Origin: CAVROP01 sp050008495
GTDB lineage: Bacteria > Acidobacteriota > Terriglobia > UBA7540
Reading direction: 5' to 3'
Assembly (NCBI GenBank): GCA_050008495.1
Contig: JBEKMN010000068.1
Coordinates: 1-64,000, forward strand
Length of the DNA stretch: 64,000 nucleotides
Made by a program: the position numbers and the translations under genes. Numbering within the stretch: the stretch's first letter is position 1; each line of letters starts with the position of its first letter. Of this stretch, positions 16,877 through 25,292 are shown one piece after another. The notes beneath the pieces were generated by a model. That model made no database searches. It was not told where the DNA came from and was given only the letters and a program-made list of their open reading frames with translations.

Positions 16877-19800
16877 ATGAACCAAAACCTGTCCAGCGTG
16901 CTGCGCTTCTGCCTGATGGTCGCTTTGATTCTCGCTTCCTGTCTCACCGCCGCCCGGCCTGGTTTGGAAAGCCCGCAATTGGGAAAGCCGGCTGTTTCGA
17001 AGCCTGCCGGCAAGAGTTCCGTGGCAGGAGCGCCCGTTCAAACCCAACGTAATATCGGCAAGGCCTATTACGAGCAGGGCAAATACACCGAGGCGATCGA
17101 GCAGTTTCAGAAGATCGTGGCTTCGGGGAAGGCCTTGGCCACCGATCACTTTGACCTCGGCCTTTCGCTGATGCAGGCCAACAAGCTGGACGAAGCTTTT
17201 GGCGAGTTGACTACCGCTACACAGATGGACCCCAAGCTCGTAGCCGTCGATTACAACCTGGGCATCCTGTACAAGCGCGAACTTCGCTATCCCGATGCTG
17301 AGGCGGCTCTCAAGCGGGTTATTGCCGCCGACCCGGAAGACCCTGCCGCTTGGTTCAATCTTGGAGAAGTCTACTTCGCCGAGAAGCGCTTGGAGGATGC
17401 GCGCGAGGCATGGGAGCACGTTGTCAATATGGGTTTCGGCAAAGGGCAGAACTTCTACGTCGCGGCCTTATTCCACACCTTCACCACCTATGTCCGCCTG
17501 AAACGCGACGCGGACGCGCAGAAGGCTCTCAAGGTTCACGAAAAGATGCGAGACAAAGTCCCTAGTATTTCGCTTCAGAACCCCGCTCTGGAGGGAGGCA
17601 AATACGGAGCCGTGCTTCTGCCTGCACTGCCGCCTTCGGAGCCCGGGCCAAGCAAGCGCCTCGAACGGGTGACCTTTGCTGACATCACCGGGCGCCTGGG
17701 CCTGACGTTGCCGACCCAGCAAAGCGTTCCGGCGGACTCTCAAGTTCAGATTAAAGCGGCAGATTATTCTCTCGATTACGCGCGGCGGAATCTCGTTCCT
17801 CTCTTCGGGCCTTCCCTGACGTTCGGCGATTATGACGGCGACGGCCACTTGGACATCTACGTGGTCAACCCCGCCGGATCCAACCATCTCCTGCACAACA
17901 ATGGCGACGGGACATTCACTGAAGTCACGGACAAGGCGGGCGTGGCCGGGCCGGGCGCTACCCTGTCCGCCACCTTTGCCGACTATAACAACAGCGGTAA
18001 GCCCAGCCTTTTCGTGGCCGGCCTGGACGGCGTGCGGCTCTACCGGAATATGGGCGATGGGGTTTTCCAGGATGAGACAGAAAAAGCGGGCCTGAGTCCG
18101 ACTCCCGGCGAGCTTGACACCCAAGCGGTGCTGTTCGACGCCGACGTCGACGGCTTTCTCGACTTGGTGGTCACGGCCTATACGAATCTGAACGATCCGC
18201 CCAAGAAAGACTCTTTCGCTTTCCCCAGTGATTTCGCCGGCGGCACGACACGCTTTTATCGCAACAATGGCGACGGCACTTTCACAGAAGCCACTCCCTC
18301 TTCAGGGCTGGCCTCGGCCAAGGGACGCATGCGCGGCGCAGTCTTCGCGGACTTCGATAATGACGGCTACACCGATCTCTGCTTCTACCGTGACGACGGC
18401 CCGCCTTTGCTCTACGCAAACCTGGGCGAGGACAAGTTTGTGAACCGGACCGCCGAGGCAGAGCCTGCGTTTGCTCATTGGGTGGCCTACGCCGTGCAAG
18501 TGGCGGATTTCAACCATGATGGCCGATTCGACCTGGCCCTTTGGGGGCCCAAAGGCTATCAGGTGCTGATGAACCGGGGCGATTGGAAATTCGCTCCTCT
18601 TGCTTCGCTTCCGCCCATTTCCGCCCCGGCGGGTATCTTTGGATTTCGCGGCACGGTGGTGGATGTGAACGGGGACAGCTTTGGGGATCTGCTTACACGC
18701 GATGCGGGAGGCAAGTGGCGTCTGCTCGTCAACCAATTCGGCAAGTTCCGGGAAGGAAACATCAGCATCCCGCCAGGCACGGCAAGTACCGTTGCCACGC
18801 TCAGCCCCACGTGGTTGAGCAATCCCGGCAAATTGGACTTGGTGGGGCTCGCCACCAACGGTCAATTGCTCGCCTATGAAGAAGAAGGGCCCACGCCGCA
18901 CTGGTTGGAAGTGAAGATGATCGGTTACAAAAGCAACGCGGAAGGAATCGGCAGTCTGGTCGAGGTCAAAGCAGGCAACTATTACAACAAGATTCTGGTA
19001 ACGGGAAATCCCATCCGGGTTTTTGCCGGAAACCTATCCAAGGTTGATGTGGTGCGCGTCACCTGGCCCAACGCGGTCATACAAAACTGGATTGACGTGC
19101 CCACCGACAAGCCGATTGACGTCCGGGAGTCCGAACGTCTGGCTACCTCCTGCCCCCTGCTTTACGCCTGGAATGGCGAGCGTTATGTGTTTGTCACGGA
19201 TGTTCTGGGCGCGGGCCCGCTCGGCGAGCTTAACCCGGACGGAACTCGCATCAAACCCTTCCCTGAGGAGTTTGTGCGCCTGCCGCATGACCTGCAGGCC
19301 CAGAACGGCCGGTACGTTTTCCAACTCACCGACGAATTGAGGGAAGCTGATTTCTTTGATGAGCTTCGACTCTTGGCGGTAGACCACCCTGCCGGCCAGG
19401 AGATCTACTCGAACGAGATTTATGCCTCTTCGCCTCAGCCTCCGGCGCTCTATTCCGTGCGCGAAAAGCGCTTCCCGATTTCGGCGGTTGACGATCGGGG
19501 CCGCGACGTCCTGCCCTTGCTCTTGAAGCAGGATGGTGAGTATCCCACCGATTTCGCCCGCCATCGCATCCTTGGCCTCGCCGAGCCTCACTCGCTTACG
19601 CTGGATTTGGGAGACTTGCCGGCTTCCGCGCGTGTTTCATTGTGGTTGAACGGTTGGGTGTATTGGACGGACTCGAACGGTTCGCGCGCCTTGATGTCCA
19701 ATAAGCAGACCGAACTGATTTCTCCCTACTTGCAAGTTCGCAACGCGCAGGGTGAATGGCAAACCGTGATTCCGGATATGGGCCTGCCGAGCGGCACGCG

Positions 19801-20425
19801 CCGCACCATGCGAGTCGACTTAACCGGCAAGTTCCTCACCTCCGACCACCATGTGCGCATCGTCACCAACCTCTGCGTCTACTGGGACCAGGTCTTTTTC
19901 TCATTGGACGATGCCCCGGCGCCTGCTCCGTCCGAGCTTCCGCTCCTCTCCGCGGACCTGCATTACCGCGGATTCTCAACCCCCGTCAGCGATCCGGAAC
20001 ACCATCGCCCCGACTCCTTCGATTATGAAAACGCGCTTGCCACCGCTCCCTGGAATCCCCTGCTTGGTAAGTACACGCGCTATGGCCCGGTGGAGAAACT
20101 GCTCGCTCGCGCTGATGATCAGTTGGTGGTGATGGCGCCGGGCGACGAAATTACGGTGAGCTTCGATGCCGGAAGGCTCCCCGCCCTACAGCCCGGGTGG
20201 GCGCGCGAATTCTTTCTCTATACGAACGGCTGGGCGAAGGACGGCGAGCCCAACACCGCTTTTTCCGCAACCGTCCAGCCGTTGCCCTTCCACGGAATGG
20301 CGAACTACCCGCCCGGCGCAACTGACCACGCGCCTTCGGGCGACGAGTACCGGCGTTACCAGCACGAGTATTTAACTCGCCCCAGGCTTTTGCTGATTCC
20401 GCCCCTCGCCCCGGCCGTTAACTAG
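16877..20425 (+). CDS. Exported TPR + FG-GAP/VCBS + ASPIC/UnbV protein
   Basis: A 1182-residue exported protein. It begins with a hydrophobic signal segment (about 8-25), then tetratricopeptide repeats (about 55-200, for example 'GKAYYEQGKYTEAIEQFQKIV' units). A beta-propeller of FG-GAP/VCBS repeats follows with calcium-type loops 'DYDGDGHLDIYVVN', 'DFDNDGYTDLCFYRDD' and 'DFNHDGRFDLALW' (about 310-650). Next comes an ASPIC/UnbV-like segment ('EGIGSLVEVKAGN', 'VVRVTWPNAVIQNW'). The last 430 residues form an unassigned beta-rich region. Such proteins are common in Acidobacteriota and probably act in cell-surface binding or assembly; substrate unknown. No operon partner is evident. Confidence 0.88.
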   Translation: MNQNLSSVLRFCLMVALILASCLTAARPGLESPQLGKPAVSKPAGKSSVAGAPVQTQRNIGKAYYEQGKYTEAIEQFQKIVASGKALATDHFDLGLSLMQANKLDEAFGELTTATQMDPKLVAVDYNLGILYKRELRYPDAEAALKRVIAADPEDPAAWFNLGEVYFAEKRLEDAREAWEHVVNMGFGKGQNFYVAALFHTFTTYVRLKRDADAQKALKVHEKMRDKVPSISLQNPALEGGKYGAVLLPALPPSEPGPSKRLERVTFADITGRLGLTLPTQQSVPADSQVQIKAADYSLDYARRNLVPLFGPSLTFGDYDGDGHLDIYVVNPAGSNHLLHNNGDGTFTEVTDKAGVAGPGATLSATFADYNNSGKPSLFVAGLDGVRLYRNMGDGVFQDETEKAGLSPTPGELDTQAVLFDADVDGFLDLVVTAYTNLNDPPKKDSFAFPSDFAGGTTRFYRNNGDGTFTEATPSSGLASAKGRMRGAVFADFDNDGYTDLCFYRDDGPPLLYANLGEDKFVNRTAEAEPAFAHWVAYAVQVADFNHDGRFDLALWGPKGYQVLMNRGDWKFAPLASLPPISAPAGIFGFRGTVVDVNGDSFGDLLTRDAGGKWRLLVNQFGKFREGNISIPPGTASTVATLSPTWLSNPGKLDLVGLATNGQLLAYEEEGPTPHWLEVKMIGYKSNAEGIGSLVEVKAGNYYNKILVTGNPIRVFAGNLSKVDVVRVTWPNAVIQNWIDVPTDKPIDVRESERLATSCPLLYAWNGERYVFVTDVLGAGPLGELNPDGTRIKPFPEEFVRLPHDLQAQNGRYVFQLTDELREADFFDELRLLAVDHPAGQEIYSNEIYASSPQPPALYSVREKRFPISAVDDRGRDVLPLLLKQDGEYPTDFARHRILGLAEPHSLTLDLGDLPASARVSLWLNGWVYWTDSNGSRALMSNKQTELISPYLQVRNAQGEWQTVIPDMGLPSGTRRTMRVDLTGKFLTSDHHVRIVTNLCVYWDQVFFSLDDAPAPAPSELPLLSADLHYRGFSTPVSDPEHHRPDSFDYENALATAPWNPLLGKYTRYGPVEKLLARADDQLVVMAPGDEITVSFDAGRLPALQPGWAREFFLYTNGWAKDGEPNTAFSATVQPLPFHGMANYPPGATDHAPSGDEYRRYQHEYLTRPRLLLIPPLAPAVN

Positions 20426-20602
20426 GGGCCGGGTGCTGGGGACTCGGGGCTGGGAGCAATGGGCGCCCGCTTCCGTGGGGGCGGCACGGGTAAGGCAGAG
20501 CCGCACCACAGCAAGTCATTCCCGCGCAAGCGGGAATCCATCGGCGGAATTGAGTGAAGCCTTTTCGCACGTCGATATTTAAGACCCTCTCCGGGAGTTG
20601 AC
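20425..20602. repeat. Intergenic repeats including ATTCCCGC hairpin
   Basis: ATTCCCGCGCAAGCGGGAAT (20518-20537) is a perfect 8-bp stem with a 4-nt loop, a widespread REP-like bacterial palindrome. Upstream (20425-20456) lies a GGGGCCGGGTGCTGGGGACT-type low-complexity array that starts at the preceding stop codon. Confidence 0.7.
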
Positions 20603-21667
20603 ATGATGCACTCACATATTGGAACGGTACTGGCCACTACGATGGCGGCAGTTGCAGTGTTCGCACTGGCGGCCGGCGGCAAGCTTATCGCCACAGAATT
20701 TCCGCAGACCGAGATTTCAAACGGCAAGCTTCGCGTGAAGTTATATCTTCCCGATCCTAAGAATGGATATTATCGTGGCACACGGTTTGACTGGTCAGGA
20801 GTCATCGCCAGCCTCGAATATGAAGGGCACAACTATTACGGGCCGTGGTTTGACAGGATCGACCCGCCTATCCACGATTATATTTTCAAGGGAACCGAAG
20901 TAGTGGCGGGCGCCTGCAGCGGCATTTCAGGGCCCGTCGAGGAGTTCCAGACCAATGATGCAGCCCTCGGGTGGAACGAAGCCAAGGCCGGCGGGACTTT
21001 TATCAAAATCGGCGTCGGGGTGCTTCGAAAGGCCGGCGCGAGCTATGACGCGTACACGCTGTATGAGATCGTGGACCAGGGGAAACGGACGGTCAAACTG
21101 CATTCCGATTCCGTCGAGTTCACGCAGGAGTTGACTGACCCGTCTTCAGGCTATGGCTACGTGTACCGCAAGATCGTGCGGCTTAAAGAAGGCAAGCCGG
21201 AGATGGTGCTCGAGCACAGTTTGAAGAACACCGGCCGCCGCACGATCCATAGCGCCGTTTACAATCACAATTTTCTGGTGCTCGACAAACAGCCGCCCGG
21301 TCCCGATTTCTCTATCTCGGTCCCCTTCCAGATTCATCCCACGCAGTCGGCTGACGAGCGCTTCGCGAAGGCTCAGGAGAACCGCATTGTCTTTGCGAAA
21401 GCCCTGGAGAATGAAGATATGGTGGAAATCCCCTTTCGGGGTTTCGGCGACACTCCTAAAGACTACGACATTCGCATCGAGAACCCCAAAGTGGGCGCGG
21501 GAATGAGGATTCAAGGAGACCGCCCGCTGTCGTTTGTCAACTTCTGGTCGATGCGCAAAGTCCTCGCCATGGAGCCCTTCATCGCCATGACGATCGACCC
21601 GGGCCAGGAATTTACCTGGAATACCCACTACGAGTATTACACCCTCTCGGCGAGCCGGACTCCTTAA
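20603..21667 (+). CDS. Exported galactose-mutarotase-like protein
   Basis: The 354-residue protein has an N-terminal signal peptide (about residues 5-26) and a body resembling the beta-sandwich of aldose 1-epimerases: 'ISNGKLRVKLYLPDPKNGYY', 'RFDWSGVIASLEYEGHNYYGPW', 'YVYRKIVRLKEGKPEMVLEHSLKNTG' and 'YNHNFLVLD', where an Asn-His-Asn replaces the usual mutarotase histidine region. Catalytic identity is uncertain; the fold may serve carbohydrate binding. The start ATG 20603 has GGGAG about 5 nt upstream. It is followed convergently by the CPBP gene. Confidence 0.65.
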   Translation: MMHSHIGTVLATTMAAVAVFALAAGGKLIATEFPQTEISNGKLRVKLYLPDPKNGYYRGTRFDWSGVIASLEYEGHNYYGPWFDRIDPPIHDYIFKGTEVVAGACSGISGPVEEFQTNDAALGWNEAKAGGTFIKIGVGVLRKAGASYDAYTLYEIVDQGKRTVKLHSDSVEFTQELTDPSSGYGYVYRKIVRLKEGKPEMVLEHSLKNTGRRTIHSAVYNHNFLVLDKQPPGPDFSISVPFQIHPTQSADERFAKAQENRIVFAKALENEDMVEIPFRGFGDTPKDYDIRIENPKVGAGMRIQGDRPLSFVNFWSMRKVLAMEPFIAMTIDPGQEFTWNTHYEYYTLSASRTP

Positions 21668-21689
21668 AATGCCGGCCACATCGCGAGCC

Positions 21690-22484
21690 TCATGGCCTGA
21701 GTGTCATCCATGCGGCGAGCAGATCCATGGGCCAGTGCATGAAGATCAAGCGGGGGAGGGCGCGCGTGTGCAGATAGATGAGTTGGATGACGACGATCAA
21801 AGGGATAAACTGGAGGAAGCGGAACAGCATGAGCCGCCAGTCGAGGACCAGGGGAAACAGGCTATGCTCGAAGGCCCACCAGAACCCTACCACCGTCACC
21901 GTGACCCAGGTCTTGCCGGTCAGCGCCTTGAGCCGGGCGGCACAATAAGCCTGGTAAATGGCTTCTTCGGTGGGCGACCAGACGAGCCAGAAGACAGACA
22001 AGCTGTAGTAGACGGCCCAAGGCGGAAGATGGCGCGCGGAGAGGAGGCCCGGTGCCAGACCCTTAGGGTTGAGATGGGTTGTTCCATAAACCAGCCAGGA
22101 CGCAAGCGTCCCGCCGCCCCCCACGATGGTCGGGAAGAGGATGAGGAAGAGCGCGAGGCCCCAAAGCGCCTCCCAACCAAGCCGGGATCGATCGACGCCG
22201 AAAAGGTCAACGAGCCGGATACCTTCCGAACGCGCCTGTCGCCAGAGCAGGAGTAGACATCCGATGTCGATGAGGGTTGCATAGACAGTCCACCACGGCG
22301 CCTGAGCGCGCCAAGGAGAAGGATTACCCCGGAGCCAGAGGACGGCCGCCAATCCGCCTTGCACCAACAGCATCAGGCAGGCCCGGGCCGGCGTCAGAGC
22401 TAGAGGTCCCCACCACCCGATGCGGCCGGATTGCACGCGTTGTTGGATTGCGGAGGCGGAGTTGGGGGTCAGCACTTCGTCCAT
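21690..22484 (-). CDS. CPBP-type intramembrane protease homologue, degenerate motif 1
   Basis: CPBP (Abi/Rce1) proteases are multi-pass membrane metallo- or glutamyl-endopeptidases with motifs EExxxR, FxxxH and HxxxN/D. This 264-residue protein has about seven hydrophobic segments. It keeps the paired glutamates ('SPTEEAIYQAYCAARL') but has Gln where motif 1 has Arg, has 'WAFEH' at motif 2 and 'HWPMD' at motif 3. It starts only 7 nt after the end of murJ on the same strand and is likely co-transcribed with it. Activity is doubtful given the Arg-to-Gln change. Confidence 0.75.
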   Translation of the reverse strand: MDEVLTPNSASAIQQRVQSGRIGWWGPLALTPARACLMLLVQGGLAAVLWLRGNPSPWRAQAPWWTVYATLIDIGCLLLLWRQARSEGIRLVDLFGVDRSRLGWEALWGLALFLILFPTIVGGGGTLASWLVYGTTHLNPKGLAPGLLSARHLPPWAVYYSLSVFWLVWSPTEEAIYQAYCAARLKALTGKTWVTVTVVGFWWAFEHSLFPLVLDWRLMLFRFLQFIPLIVVIQLIYLHTRALPRLIFMHWPMDLLAAWMTLRP

Positions 22485-22491
22485 CGGGTTT

Positions 22492-24051
22492 TCACCTCTT
22501 TGCCAGTCTCCTGAGGTAGTCCTCGACTTCCCTCAACCGAAACAGTCTGGCGAGGAGCGCCAACAGCACCAAACCTACTGAACTCACGATTACCAAAACG
22601 AGCAGCGCCTGATGGGTGGTTTGCCAGCCAAGACCCGCTCCCAACCAATTACTCAGCTTGAAGCACGCGACTCCCGCCAGCGCTGAAATCGCGCCAATCT
22701 TAAGGAAAAACACCAGAAACGCGTGGCCCTCGCGGTTGCGGATTCGGCGATTCAACAGAAAATGGAGAATCACTGTGCAAGCGGTGATCCCCAGGGAACT
22801 CGCCCAGGCAAGACCAAGGTACTGAAAGTGGTGGGCCAGCCACCAGTACGCGGGGAGGCTAAGGAAAGTAATCCCTGTACCCACGACGGCGGGCGTAATG
22901 GTGTCGCGAGCGGCGTAGAAAGCACGCGCCAGGATATTCTGCATCGCCCAGGCGAACATGCCGAGGGAAAACACCCGCAGGGCGGCAGAGGTGGCTTCGA
23001 AATCGCCTCCTTGCAGGCGCGTGTGCGAGAACAGGAAATGGACAAGCGGCGTGCTCTGGGCGATGATCAAGGCGGAAATCGGGAGAAGCGGGATGAGCAA
23101 CCCTTTCAGCGTGGCGTTCACGGCACGGTTGAGTTCTTCGAGTTTCCCCTCCGAATAAAGCTGTGCCATAAAAGGAAACGATGCCACCCCCACCGACATA
23201 CCGACCACGCCCAGCGGAACGCGCATCAGCGACTTCGCGTACGTCAGCCAGGTGATGGACGCGCGGCCCAGGAAAGAGCCGAACCAGCGGATGATCCAAT
23301 CATCCGTAGCAGGGAGAGAGAGTGCGAGCATAATTGGAATCGAGAGTTTGATGAACGACCGGAAGCCGGGATGCCGGATGTCGAGGCTGGGAGCGAACCG
23401 GGCTCCAGCCCGGCGTGCGCCGTAAATCTGGAGAAGGAAATTCCCAAAGAACGCGCCAGCCACCACTCCCAGCGCGAATCCTGTCATGCCGATTCGCGAA
23501 GAAAGCAACAGTCCACCGAGAACGACCCCGAGGTTATAGATCACCCCACCAAGGGATGGGATGACGAATCTCCCCTTGGCGTACTGGACGGCCGTCAGAA
23601 TGCTTCCCAGGTAGAAGAAAATCTGCGCGGGCAACATCACGCGGGTCAGAAACACAGTTTGCGCCTTGGCTGGGGGAGCAAAACCCGGGGCGATGGCTGC
23701 AACCAAGTGAGGTGCGAAGATCTCCCCAATCCCCACCAAAGCCACGACTACCAACCCCATCACCGAGACCACCGTCGAGAAGGCGCGCCACCCCTCGTCC
23801 TCCCGGTTTTCGGCCATGTAGCGGGCGAAGACGGGTATAAAGGTCACGCTAAGAGCGCCGGCGGCTACCAGGTAATTCAAGAAATCGGGCAGCGTGAAGG
23901 CTGCGTAATAAGTGTCGGTGATGGCGTTGGCGCCACTCGTGTGGGCCACCGTCCACTCGCGAAAGTAACCCAACACGCGGCTCACCAACACCCCCGCCAT
24001 CACGATCCCGGAGGCTTTGGCGATGCGGCTCGTGACACTCGAAGAGGCCAT
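22492..24051 (-). CDS. murJ: Lipid II flippase MurJ (MviN)
   Basis: MurJ moves the peptidoglycan precursor lipid II across the inner membrane. The 519-residue protein has about 14 hydrophobic segments and the family N-terminus: 'SGIVMAGVLVSRVLGYFREWTVAHTSGANAITDTYYAAFTLPDFLNYLVAAGALSVTFIPVF', covering the conserved Arg of TM1 and the Asp/Pro-Asn loop. The C-terminal half shows the expected 'LARAFYAARDTITPAVV' motif. Length is normal. It lies 9 nt downstream of the zinc-ribbon gene and 7 nt upstream of the CPBP gene, forming a three-gene run. Confidence 0.95.
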   Translation of the reverse strand: MASSSVTSRIAKASGIVMAGVLVSRVLGYFREWTVAHTSGANAITDTYYAAFTLPDFLNYLVAAGALSVTFIPVFARYMAENREDEGWRAFSTVVSVMGLVVVALVGIGEIFAPHLVAAIAPGFAPPAKAQTVFLTRVMLPAQIFFYLGSILTAVQYAKGRFVIPSLGGVIYNLGVVLGGLLLSSRIGMTGFALGVVAGAFFGNFLLQIYGARRAGARFAPSLDIRHPGFRSFIKLSIPIMLALSLPATDDWIIRWFGSFLGRASITWLTYAKSLMRVPLGVVGMSVGVASFPFMAQLYSEGKLEELNRAVNATLKGLLIPLLPISALIIAQSTPLVHFLFSHTRLQGGDFEATSAALRVFSLGMFAWAMQNILARAFYAARDTITPAVVGTGITFLSLPAYWWLAHHFQYLGLAWASSLGITACTVILHFLLNRRIRNREGHAFLVFFLKIGAISALAGVACFKLSNWLGAGLGWQTTHQALLVLVIVSSVGLVLLALLARLFRLREVEDYLRRLAKR

Positions 24052-24060
24052 TTGAAAATG

Positions 24061-24984
24061 CTATCTCTCTGGGAAGGGGAAGCGCTTCCGGCAATGACTG
24101 CAACGTGCCATCTTGGGACGGAACAGGAGGCGTTCCGCGGCGGTACGCCGAGAACGGCGGTAGTTGCCGCTGCCACAATAGGGACAGCGGCCTGATTCCT
24201 GGTTCGAGGAGCCAGCGGCGTCTGCTTGCTTCCCGGCGTTCGGCTGAGCTTTCTTGCCGGCGGTTCTTGAAGCGCTTGGCTCATCAGGGTGTCTGACATA
24301 GGGAAACCGCTTGCCGCACCTCTCGCAACGTGCCATCGGCGGGCGTTGCAAGGCTTTTTCCAGGGCAGTGCGCTCGGTACGATGGTATTTCGAGCTGCCG
24401 CAAGACGGACATTTGGGCACGTCCTCACTTGAGGATCTGGCTTGGGCCGCCTTTTGGGGGACTTCGCCTGGGGTGTTCTCTTTGGTCATTTTTGGAACTT
24501 GTTTCTCCTCTGCCGGTTGAGATCCGGCTGCCGGCGCCTCCGCCAACTTCGTCGAGTTCGGATGTCCGGGGTGCGGAAAGCGCAGGCCACAGACCTCGCA
24601 ACGAGCCATTGGTGCATGGCGCAAGATCCGTTCCCCGGTGGTTCGCTCCGTCCGGTGGTATCCCTTGCTGCCACAAGCCGGACAGTGGAACACGTCCTCG
24701 TTCGGAAAGTCAGCCGCGGCGACTGGATGCCCTTCCGGTTCGGGGCTCGCCTCCGGCCTCACTAAACCCTCTGGTTCACCCCCAAACCCGGGTACGCTTA
24801 TCGGCTGTTTCCCTGCCTGGGATGAGCCATCAGGTTTTCTAGTATGCCTCGGCAGATAGCGCGCCGCCCGACACCGCGAGCACTTTTGCAGTCGATACCC
24901 GAAGGCCCGCGCAAGGTTGTACTTGAAGTCGTGCGGGACGGGATCGGTTTTTGTCGCGCCGCATTTGGGACATGGCGGAATCAT
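24061..24984 (-). CDS. Protein with four tandem zinc ribbons
   Basis: The 307-residue product contains four CxxC...CxxC units: Cys5/8-35/38, Cys101/104-129/132, Cys192/195-220/223 and Cys267/270-295/298. The last three are clear internal duplicates, sharing 'CPxCGSxxYHRTERT', an 'RPPMARC' approach and 'GxRFPxxxHP'. Linkers between them are Pro/Ala/Glu-rich and look disordered. The whole protein is basic, so nucleic-acid or protein binding is plausible. ATG 24984 is preferred; a TTG three codons upstream is also open. No clear ribosome site is seen. It is the first gene of the run with murJ and the CPBP homologue. I know no named family with this four-ribbon layout. Confidence 0.75.
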   Translation of the reverse strand: MIPPCPKCGATKTDPVPHDFKYNLARAFGYRLQKCSRCRAARYLPRHTRKPDGSSQAGKQPISVPGFGGEPEGLVRPEASPEPEGHPVAAADFPNEDVFHCPACGSKGYHRTERTTGERILRHAPMARCEVCGLRFPHPGHPNSTKLAEAPAAGSQPAEEKQVPKMTKENTPGEVPQKAAQARSSSEDVPKCPSCGSSKYHRTERTALEKALQRPPMARCERCGKRFPYVRHPDEPSASRTAGKKAQPNAGKQADAAGSSNQESGRCPYCGSGNYRRSRRTAAERLLFRPKMARCSHCRKRFPFPER

Positions 24985-25292
24985 GACCGACAATCGTGAC
25001 AGAGACGTTACAACGGCATTACATTAGCAGACGCCAACCGAGTCCGCAACCCGGAAGTGCGTCACTTGCAAGTGTCCAGGCGCCTATAAGGCCGCCGTAC
25101 TTCCCACGGAGGCGGCTCCTTTGCGCAATCCCTTGTGGTGACGCCATCTGCTGGCGAGCCTCCCACCGTTCGCGTACTGCGCACTTCGTAATCAGGCAGC
25201 TTGCATTTTTGTCCAAAATCTGTTTGAAATGTTGGGGCCTGGAAGGCAGGGGGACCGGAGCAGGTAGGAAGTTCTGGTCCGCAGGAGGTCTT

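Noticed and set aside
22723..24195. Long plus-strand frame (490 codons) opposite murJ
   Set aside because: It is antisense to clear murJ sequence and is low in hydrophobic pattern.
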